From Hygrophila difformis (taxonomy: Eukaryota > Streptophyta > Magnoliopsida > Lamiales > Acanthaceae): a stretch of 64,000 bases of DNA. This document shows, piece after piece, positions 55,486 to 64,000 of the stretch. The first letter of the stretch is position 1, and the number at the start of each line of letters is the position of its first letter. Both the position numbers and the translations under genes were made by a program. The DNA is taken from positions 39,564,148 through 39,628,147 of the forward strand of contig JAOANR010000008.1 in assembly GCA_030278955.1 (NCBI GenBank). Reading direction: 5' to 3'. Below the pieces are notes generated by a model. That model searched no databases. It saw nothing but the letters and a program-made list of their open reading frames with translations, and was not told where the DNA came from.

Positions 55486-56348
55486 GCTACAATTTTTGGT
55501 AAGATATCAAATCAAATGTAAATTAATTTTTTTATTTGGTGTAGGAATCCCATTTATTCCTCCCCCTCCCCCAATATTCTATTCACTTCCGTTACCGTCG
55601 GAGGACACCATTTTGGTCGTCGCCGCAAATATGGTTCTACAAAACGGGTTCCCCTCGTTGTTGTTATGCCCATGTCCACATCACAAGGAGGTCGCCACTT
55701 GTAAAGCTTGTGATTCATATGTTTTGATTCTCACAAATGACTTGTATGTTTTGCAATACATGTTTATTTATTTGAGTGCTGTCTTCAGCGATGCAAAAGA
55801 AATTGCAGCCTAAACACCCACTAATTCTGAAGAATTGGCAGGTTTCTAAATCGTGTGCGATCGGGAAATAACCGCCTCCATTTCTTGTCGCGGAGAAGAA
55901 ATTGAACTCATCGGAAGGGGATTCATCGCTGCCGGAAATGATGTTCTTTAATGTAAAGACCATGATGGAGACTTATTTATGATTGATTACATTTATATTA
56001 TAATAAAAATATTCATTTTCTTCTTCTCCTCTTTCTTTTCTATTTTCTTTAAATTGATGGTAGAAATTGATAAATTGTTCAATTATTGAGTATTTAGATA
56101 TCTTTTCTATTAGATTTAAGGGGTTATTAATTGTATTTAGATAATCTTGAATGTTGGGAGTTTGTTGAACTGAATGACGATTTGTGCAATGTTGAGTAAT
56201 TTGAGTTAATTAATATTTAAAATTTTTGTGGATTTTTTTTTATTATTGTGGATGTTCAAACCTAAGTAAATGGTTTTGAATAAAAGTGGATAATACCAAC
56301 ACATATATTAAAAAGAAAGCAACACATGTATAAGTAAAAACAAGCACA
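55486..56348. other. No gene recognised
   Basis: A frame of 105 codons (55496-55813) and a minus frame of 82 codons (55715-55963) overlap and resemble nothing known. The rest is AT-rich. Confidence 0.4.
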
Positions 56349-59300
56349 TTTTTTTTTTTTGTGAATCAACCTGAGAAGGCGAGCAAAATTAAAGGAAAAA
56401 TTAAAAAAAAGGTACAAGAAGGAAAAAGTAAAAGGAAAAAACAAAATTAAGCACAGCTAGACGAGCAGCAGCAATCCAGCCCGAGCATAAGTCGTGCCTT
56501 CCTTATCTCTCCCCAAATGATCCGAAATTACATCCGGCGGAAAGGCCCACGTAGTGTAGAACTCCTCTGATCTTGCGGCTATGGTAGCCAATGCATCCGC
56601 TACTTGATTCCCTTCTCTATATACATGTCGCACCCGACATCCGTTCATCTTCTCTAGCTCCTCTCTCACATCCTTTATTAATGCCCAGAGCTCATGCCCG
56701 CAGGATATCTCCTCATTAATCAACCTAATGACCTCCAAGGAATCCACATAGCAAACCTCCACTCGAACCCCCAAAAGCCTAGCCAACACGAGGCCACGCC
56801 ACACCGCGGTCAGCTCAACCTCCAAAATATTCCGAGCTCCAAGCTGCCCGCTACAACCTCCAATCCACTCTCCGTTGTTATGCCTTAATACTGCTCCAAA
56901 CCCCGAGCGATGAGGTTCCCGAATGACAGATCCATCTGTGTGCATGCAGCAGCCCTGGCAATCCTCATCACGCCATATCACCATCCGAGCAGGTCGTCCC
57001 CTAGCTGCATCAGCTCCCGTCCTCGCGAGCACTCTCCCCAGGCCATCAGCCTGATACACAAGCGTAGAGGCTGGTGTACACCTCCCCCTAAATATCCTTA
57101 AGTTCCTCTCACACCACACAATCCAAATAAAAGCAAAAAACCTCTTTCCCCAAAGACCAACAGCCGCCCGCAGCCATTCCTTGGTCTCAATATCTGATAC
57201 CTGCGTGACCACCTCAATGTTGTGGAACTTCCCTCCTCCAGACTTCTTCTGCCCATCGACATGTAAATAATGTGTGTCTCCAATCATCAATCGCATCTCC
57301 ACAAATGGAACACAAGGGCGAAGTCGCCAATCTCCAATGGTGCCTCAATGCATTACATGGAAGTGATCCATGACAAATAAGCCATAACATCATTCCTATC
57401 TTCTCAGGAACCTCTGCCTTCCACATCCCGCCCCAGTCACTAGCCGACCCCTCTTCACCGCCACTAGCTTCATTCAAAAATCGGTAACCAGACTTCACCG
57501 TATAACTACCACTAGTCTCATATCTACAGTGCATCATATCAGCTACTCCCTCCTTTAAATGAGGAACTGGCTGCGCATTGATGGCCTCCATAATCTCCAC
57601 CGGCAACCACGACATAAGCTCATTTAACTTCCATTTGCCCTCACTTATCAGGTCCTTTATACGATAATTGGTATCACTAATGTGAACAAATGGCACCTTT
57701 GTCGCTAAACATTCTCCCTGCCACCATTTAGCATACCAAAATAAGCTATCCCCACTGCCTATTCGAACACCATACCCTCGCAGCTTTGCATATAGCCTTC
57801 CACACCTTCGAGCCCCTATAATGATCTACCGGCAACATACCAGCTTCCAGCCCATACTTTGTACTCATCACCTTGACCCACAGCTTGTTATTTTGAATGA
57901 GAAGCTCCCACACCAATTTTCCTATGAGCGCCAAGTTCATGTTCCTCGCTGCCCTTATCCCCAGACCTCCAGCCTTTCTTGACCGTGTAATGACCTCCCA
58001 TTTGACAAGATGTAACCCCCTGCCCTCAGCTCCCTTCTAGATTCACCTCCGAATGATCTTATCAATCCTGTTGCACACCCCAACCGGTAATAGACGAACT
58101 TGCATAACATAAACCGGAAGGGATGTCAACATAGCTCGTGCCTTCGTGACTCTACCGGCTTTATTAAGGAGAAAAGCTGACCACGAACTCAATTTCCTTT
58201 ACAGTCGCCTAACCAGCCAGTCGAAATGGGAAATTTTCATACGACCATGAATAATTGAAAACCCTAAGTACATCCCCAACTCCTCTCCCACATTTATACC
58301 TAAATGTTGTCCCAGCCAGCCAATCTCTTGTGTCGTCGCTCCAGGAGAGCAAAATGCAATAGACTTATCCGCACTCATATGAAGCCCAGACCGAGAGCCA
58401 AAGCGTTCCAGCACATCCGCCACATTCAATATGCTCTCTTCATTGAGTTTAGAACAAAGTATTAAATCATCCGCAAACATTATATGAGAAATTTTTGGCC
58501 CACCCCTGCTAAGTACAATAGGCTGCCATCTATCCATATCCACCTCTTCAAGAATCATCCGGGATAACTTTTCCATAATAATAAAAAGATAAGGTGACAA
58601 TGGATCACCTTGTCGCAAGCCTCTTTCCGCCTTACATTACCAATAGGAGTCTCGTTCCACAAAATCGAGAAGGTCGACGAGGTCACACATTCCATGATGA
58701 GGTCTCTACAACCTCTCGGCATATTCAATTCCCCCAAGCAAGTGTCCAAGAACTCCCAGGAGACCGTGTCATAAGCCTTGGTGATATCAATCTTCATCAC
58801 CACCGCCCTATCCATATTCCTCGGACTCTCCATAGATGCGACCACTTCTTGCAATAAAATCCCGTTATCCGCCGTCCCCTTCCCTGGCTGGAAGGCCGAT
58901 TGAAAAGGACTAATAATGTCACACATAGGACGCAATCTGTTCACCAAGACCTTTGTAACCAGCTTAAAGGACACATTACATAAAGTAAGGGGCCTACATT
59001 GGCGCAAAGACTCAGGCACCTCAACCTTTGGTAGCAAACACACGTATGCCTGAGCTAACTCCCTCGGTAGCAGACAAGAAGATACCGCCTGCATGACCAT
59101 GTTAACCACTCCCGGCCTTAAAATCTCCCAATACTCCTTAAAAAATCCTGCCGGGAAACCATCCGGACCTGGAGCCGCCATCGCCCTCATGTTCGCCAGC
59201 GCTCTATCCAATTCCTCACCACTAACCGCTCCATCCAATCTCCTCATATGCTGCTCGCACAGTTGATCCAGGGTAGGAAGATCACGCCCATTGCTTTGAG

Positions 59301-59549
59301 GAGTCGGCCGCCTGAACATATCTGTGTAATAATTAATAGCATGCATTTGAAGCACATTCTGGTTGTATTCCCAAACCTCATCAATCTTCAATCCATAAAT
59401 CCGGCTGCGCTTACGATGAACCGTAGTTATTGCATGAAAATATTTTGTATTACGATCACCCAACTTGATCCATTTATCATGAGACTTCTGATGCCACATC
59501 ACCTCCTCTTGCAATAACACTACCTCCAGCTCGTGTTTAACAGAATTCT
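56349..59549 (-). mobile_element. 5'-truncated L1-type LINE
   Basis: On the minus strand the element ends in a poly(A) tail (T-run 56349-56360 on the given strand). Only the 3' half of ORF2 is present: RT, a zinc-like region and a plant-type RNase H. Endonuclease and ORF1 are absent, as usual for truncated copies. AGCACA flanks both sides (56343-56348 and 59550-59555), a possible short target duplication. Confidence 0.85.
56457..59548 (-). pseudogene. LINE ORF2 (RT and RNase H), several breaks
   Basis: From 59548 down: KWIKLGDRNTKYFHAITTVH, then the RT motifs AAPGPDGFPAGFFKEYW, RQCRPLTLCNVSFKLVTKVL, DITKAYDTVSWEFL, up to a frameshift near 58610. It continues in another frame with RQGDPLSPYLFIIMEKLSR and the catalytic FADD (about 58480), ending at 58199. 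After further breaks come a zf-RVT-like part (57696-57214, CSICGDAIDDWRHTLFTC) and an RNase H domain (56960-56560: DGSVIREPHRSGFGAVLR, EVELTAVWRGLVLA, GNQVADALA), with a stop at 56457. RT of such elements copies its own RNA at the target site. At least three frameshifts make it inactive. Confidence 0.85.
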
Positions 59550-60509
59550 AGCACAAATTAAATAAAGCAATTAATTCATCTTAATAAAACCATCTCTTGT
59601 ATACTACTATAAAACAATCACACATATCACATAAACCAATCACATGTATACATATTCTTCAGCACATACATCAACAAAAAACCTCACATATGAATTAAAA
59701 CCGCTCGTTGATTTAAATAAATCATCACACGTATACATAAAGCAAGCACGGACATATTACAAAACCATTACACATATATATACATATGCATAAATGTATA
59801 AATTAGATTCTTTAATCAAAATTGAATTATAAATATATCATCCCTTGTACAATTAGATTAGGAAATTGAATATTTAATTATTGAGATTTAAAAATTAAAA
59901 AACCCAGATTGAAATTTAATAATATAGGGTAAAAATTTAATAACAAACAATTCTAAATCACCCCAAGTATATATTTTAATAGTTATATTTTCCTCCGTAT
60001 GGAATTAATTGTATTGAATTGTGAATTTGTGATACAGTTCAATATTTTAGTATAATTTAAAATTAATTTAAGATTGGGTGCATATACCATATCTCTAAAT
60101 TATATAAGAGAGGAGTGCCAAAGATTACCAACACTCTAATTTCAATCTGCACCGTTCGATTAGAAATTCAATTTCAATCTGGACCGTCAGATCAGAATAT
60201 AATTGTAATCCTAGCTTTTCATTTTCCAATAGATTTCTTTCCTCTTCCTCGCTGTTTCTTTGCCCTAAAATTCCTACGACAAGTTGCTCGCTTCGTCTCC
60301 ATTCCCATCACTGCCTCGTGCGATTGCATCCCTCGCGAACCCTACCCGGCTTTCTTCACCCATTCAATCTCTTTCGCCATCGTTATCCCCAATCGTTACG
60401 AGGGAAGAATTTACCTCCTTCGTGTAATCCAGTCGGGGGAGTCGGTGCGTCCTACTAGTTAGTTCCTATTCCAAATTGGGGGGAGTCGGGGGATTTCAGG
60501 TTTTTCCAA
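59550..60509. other. AT-rich spacer, then leader-like DNA
   Basis: 59550-60110 is AT-rich with CACATA(T/C) repeats. 60110-60509 is pyrimidine-rich and GC-richer and may be promoter or leader of the gene that follows. No protein recognised. Confidence 0.4.
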
Positions 60510-61794
60510 ATGGTCTGCCATCAGCACCGCCGGACACTCGCGCTCTCTTCCGTCCGTCACCGCCTCTGTGTTGTTCCTATCAGCCGCTCGCTCCTGCAGC
60601 TGCTCTCGGGAACCCTCTCTGCCTCTGGTATCCTCCCCGGTTCCGTGTCTTTAGGTTAGCCCGTATTCCTTATTTGCTTGCCGTATTCCTTATTTGCTTG
60701 TTTCATTCCTTTCGGTTCAGTGCAATTAGGTTCGATTGATTCCGGATTTTTCTGATTGGGTTTAGGGTTTAGGGTCACTCGTCATACAGTGGTCTTTTTG
60801 TGAATGTATGCTTCCTCTTTCTCTCTGATGCCGTTTGTTGTGCTTTTGCGGTTTGGTTTACTGGGGGATTGATATTTGCATTTTTGGTGTTGAAATTAAC
60901 TTGGGTAATAGGTTCCATTAATCACTGGCTTTTATGTGGAGGTTAATTCAGATGAGAAGGTCATATCTGCGGCCTGGGTAGACTACCAAGGAAAATGGGA
61001 ACAACTGGTTTCAAAAAGGGGAATTAACCCGAGCAAAACAGTAATCGAGACATCCGGGAGATACAACAGGGTCTGTATGCTCGAAGGATCGAAGCCAGAA
61101 GATTTTCGAAAGTGGTATGACTTTGGAGCATTAGCATCTGTTCATACTACATCACCTGGATTTCCGAAAATAAAAAAACTTCCGGGATGGATAAGTCGCG
61201 TGGTGCATGTATCATGGCAGAACAACCCGCACCTGCAAAGAGGAGATATTCTGGAGCTCAAGTTCATTTCAGCGGCACCAGAAATAGTGGGAAAAGGTTC
61301 TTATCTGGTTTTTCATTTTATTAAATTGCAAAGACCTGATATGATTGCCTTCAACAGAGTTAAGCCTATGGATGAGAAGGCACCATTGGTTCTTCAATCA
61401 GCGAAGATGAAATCTCCACTAGACGAGCGTGGAGATTCTGGGTCTGTCTCACTGAGATGTAAAAGGTTAATATCCGTTTAAAATATTCTCAAACAATTTA
61501 AATGGATCGTTCCTAGTTAATTCTTTAACAGGAAAAAGCACAGAGTTTGTGGAAACCTCTTTCGAAAAGAAGAGGTTACTCATCTGGGAAAACAAGTTGC
61601 CAGCAATCGAGTCTACCAGAAAGAAGGCATGCAACATGATGCATGTTGGCCAATGGGATAACCACATATGCCCATATTGTGCCGAACAGGAAAAACCCCT
61701 ACTCGGTACAAAGATCCGGGTAACTCAGAAAAAATCCGGACCCGAACAGGACAAAGGGAAGAAACGTCCAAAAAACTTTCACAAGCCAAAGTAA
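60510..61794 (+). pseudogene. Unassigned spliced gene or element fragment
   Basis: Three coding-like pieces: 60510-60654 (MVCHQHRRTLALSSVRHRL and on, basic and Ser-rich like an organelle-targeting peptide, before GGTTAG); 60912-61481 (after GGGTAATAG: VPLITGFYVEVNSDEK, KVISAAWVDYQGKWEQL, GWISRVVHVSWQNNP, LVFHFIKLQRPDMIAF); and 61537-61794 (after TTTAACAG: FEKKRLLIWENKLPAIEST, HVGQWDNHICPYCAEQ, Lys-rich end). I found no pair of splice sites that joins all three in one frame, so the model is uncertain and the gene may be broken. No family is recognised. The promoter-like DNA after it leaves open an endogenous pararetrovirus remnant, but no RT is present. Confidence 0.4.
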
Positions 61795-61975
61795 GATTAG
61801 CTGGATGCAAAAGAAAAAGAGGTGTCGGCAACCCCCATAATTAAAAGCCGACAAAGAAGGGGAGAGTAGTTGGCAGTAAGTGGCCGACAAGAGAAGGTGG
61901 AGAGTTGACAAAGAAGCCACCTAACGCAATAATTCCAAAAGGACAATAATGTAGCCGGTGGAAATTAAGGTCAAG

Positions 61976-62052
61976 TGACGAACGCAGTGATGTCACAAGG
62001 ATTTAGTGAAAGATTGGAATCAGGGATTGAAGTCCGCGGGCGCCTATAAATA
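61976..62052 (+). promoter_or_regulatory. as-1-like element and TATA box
   Basis: TGACG, seven bases, TGATG (61976-61992) matches the as-1 layout of two TGACG half-sites at 7-base spacing, with one base changed. CTATAAATA follows (TATA at 62045-62052). as-1 binds TGA-type bZIP factors and is known from pararetroviral and some plant promoters. Transcription would go to the right from about 62075. No downstream gene is seen before 62464. Confidence 0.5.
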
Positions 62053-62463
62053 AAGAAGTTTGAAGCAGATGGAAGGCATCGAAAAATCCTCCCAACTCTT
62101 TAAAATATTTGTAATATTTCCCTTTCTGCATATTTCCTTTCGAGTCTGTAAAAGCATGGGGTACTTCCCCAAGAGTCTTGTATCCTCCATGAGGAACTAA
62201 GTGTCTGTCTTCTCCATTAGTAGAAATTATGTTTGAATAATATTTTTAATATTTCTTCAGTAAAATCCAGGCTTCCAAATATCCCAAATACCCCGATAAT
62301 ATTATTAAAAACCCTTTCTTCATATCTTGATACGTCCTAAGGTAGGAAACGAAATAGGACTGTGTTGTTTGTTGCTGAAGGAGCCAAGAATCGGTGAATC
62401 ATCGGTCGCAACTGCGTGGTTGGAGGAAGTCTGTAAAATTCCGGAGCTTAGGAAACCGGCAGT
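62053..62463 (+). other. Presumed transcribed leader, no gene
   Basis: AT-rich with no long frame. AATAAAG (62050-62056) overlaps the TATA box. Nothing like a primer site is seen. Confidence 0.35.
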
Positions 62464-63905
62464 TGTAACACCCCCAATTTAATTAACACATGATTAATTA
62501 AATTAATTGTGGTTAATTAATAAAGAAATTATTATATGGATATTTTGTGAGTATGATTTTAATAAAGTGGAGGAATAAGTGGGTTAAAACCCACAAGAGA
62601 ATAAGAGTCAAGTGCTCAAGTGAGTGAAATATAGTAAAATGGCTCAAGACAAGTGAACCAACCCACTTCCAAACCCGATCCATGCCCATGACCGAGCCAT
62701 ATCCAAATAAACCCCCCAAATCAGCCCCTTGGCTTCATTTGCAACTCAACATTAGAAATTAGGGCTCAAATCCCGTTTTTGGGAGACATGGTGGAAAAAG
62801 GGAGTCCTTGAGAGAGATTGGGCTAATTTGAGCTCAAGAAAAGTTGGGGGATTGATTATACACACATTGGTAAGCATTTTCCTCACTTTATTTCTTGTAT
62901 TTGAGGAGTTTTGAAGTGCTTTTGATGGGTGTCTATGGGGGTGGCGGGAATGAAGGTTTTTGGGTGGAATCTTGTGGATTTGTGCAAATTGGAGCTAGAA
63001 TCTTTGAATGGAAGTTATGTTGGTGTTGGGGGAAGCTGAGGTCAGTTCTTAAGCTTGGTTTGTGGTGGTAATTCAGATTGTAGCCCCAAATGGATGCATG
63101 TTTGTAGAACCCTTGTTCTTGGCTAAATTTTGGTATTTTGATTCCAAATCTTGACATGTAGCTTGCTTTGGTGTTTGGAAAAGCTTGGAGAAGCTGCCAT
63201 TGAAGTTATTGGAGTGTTTGGACTTCATAAACACAAGGCAAGAGTAGGATTTAGCTTAATGTGGGGAAAGATTAGAAGAAAATGATGCAAATCGCGGATT
63301 CTGCCTCTGTGGATGCTTCAGAGGCGCCGCATTGCCTTTACGGCGCCCAAAAGTGGCCTGGAGCACCACTTCGGCGTACCAGACCTCCAGGGTTCCAGTT
63401 CAGACGCCACAATGCCTGTGTGGCGCCGAAACTCCCTTTGAGCGCCACCCTGGCGCCTCCTGGGCGCCCAAAAAACCCCCCAAACTTGAATCGGCTCTAA
63501 CTTACTCGTTTCTAATCCGATTTTCGCAAATCATATATGAATCTGACCCTACTCGAAATGAGAATTTCAAATATGCAATCAGATTTCAGAGATAATGACT
63601 CTTTAAAAAGTCCAAAATTGGAATTTGTAGCCCGGGGTGTCACATGCGCGCCCGATATGCTGTCTTCTTCCGTTTTTCATTCCCCTTTCGTATTTTATCG
63701 TTTCTTAATCATTTTTAAGCATTGAAAAATGTTTATAACTTGTTTAAGAATTCTTGGAACACAATTCATGGTTATTAATGTCAGATTTGATAGATCTACC
63801 ATGCCTTAGCTTAGGAGGGGATCTTGCGTTTCTCCTAATTTGATGTCGGTGAGTCATGTGGAATATGCTAGCCGATATGTGGGGTTGGCGACCCGAATGC
63901 TGAAC
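62464..63905 (+). mobile_element. Start of a long LTR, cut by the assembly gap
   Basis: It begins TGTAACACCCCCAATTT, like the solo LTR at 44276 (TGTAACACCCCGGATTT). Typical LTR content follows, with GGCGCC-rich sequence near 63325-63470 and GGGGTGTCACA near 63635. Frames found here (63282-63595) are chance products of the GC-rich repeat. The right end lies beyond the gap. Confidence 0.6.
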
Positions 63906-64000
63906 NNNNNNNNNNNNNNNNNNNNNNNNNNNNNNNNNNNNNNNNNNNNNNNNNNNNNNNNNNNNNNNNNNNNNNNNNNNNNNNNNNNNNNNNNNNNNNN
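63906..64000. other. Assembly gap
   Basis: 95 Ns to the end of the window. Confidence 1.

Noticed and set aside
63282..63595. Frames in the GGCGCC-rich part
   Set aside because: Two overlapping frames from a GC-rich LTR repeat; not credible as genes.

Overview
The window reads as nuclear DNA of a flowering plant, most likely a eudicot. The signs are spliced genes with GT-AG introns and one AT-AC intron, an F-box family typical of plants, and remains of most plant transposon classes (Athila-like and chromovirus-like Ty3/gypsy, SIRE-like Ty1/copia, CACTA, hAT, Mutator, Stowaway and other MITEs, an L1-type LINE). Base composition is AT-rich. A run of Ns (63906-64000) ends the window. The species cannot be told from the sequence.

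Layout. 1-2636: 3' part of an Athila-type pol, broken by a stop and a small deletion. 2804-3080: five short hairpins built on CGCTTTGT/ACAAAGCG. 3219-9297: a same-strand cluster of six F-box cassettes. Cassette 1 has an internal stop and no intron. Cassettes 2 and 3 have a tiny first exon but carry frameshifts. One remnant (5761-6067) is badly decayed. Cassettes 4 and 5 are open but have no start codon, and each begins at a splice acceptor. 9636-11403: a large open frame of unknown function, also behind an acceptor. 11223-11548: more hairpins of the CGCTTTGT kind. 13137-14730: broken Ty3/gypsy leader ORF and gag. 16282-18245: two clusters of palindromic AATTCGGTCTA repeats. 19022-19900 (minus): internally deleted Mutator transposase. 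21019-21502: MITE with long inverted ends. 22251-22970: array of TCGCTGAA repeats.

24944-26010 (minus) is the clearest intact host gene, a SERF/4F5-type small protein of 66 residues in three exons, whose first intron looks like a U12-type AT-AC intron. A 9-kb chromovirus-like element (26325-35375) lies about 200 bp upstream of its TATA box. 35627-37517 holds two Stowaway-like MITEs and a second TCGCTGA array. 37977-42393 is a CACTA element carrying spliced-gene fragments of a plastid PHT4-type phosphate transporter and of what looks like FAS1 (CAF-1 large subunit).

42782-54570 is a SIRE-like copia element that lost most of pol and took several later insertions: a 3.2-kb solo LTR, and a Stowaway MITE that holds a hAT element that holds a 153-bp MITE. 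Target-site duplications give the order. 54579-55482: two related MITEs. 56349-59549 (minus): 5'-truncated LINE. 60510-61794: an unassigned, probably broken gene, followed by a promoter-like stretch with an as-1-type element and TATA box. 62464 to the gap: start of another long LTR.

The most unusual point is the F-box cluster. Intact frames without start codons sit behind acceptors that are all in phase with the upstream six-codon exon. This suggests one leader exon joined to alternative terminal cassettes, or a recently degraded version of such a locus.
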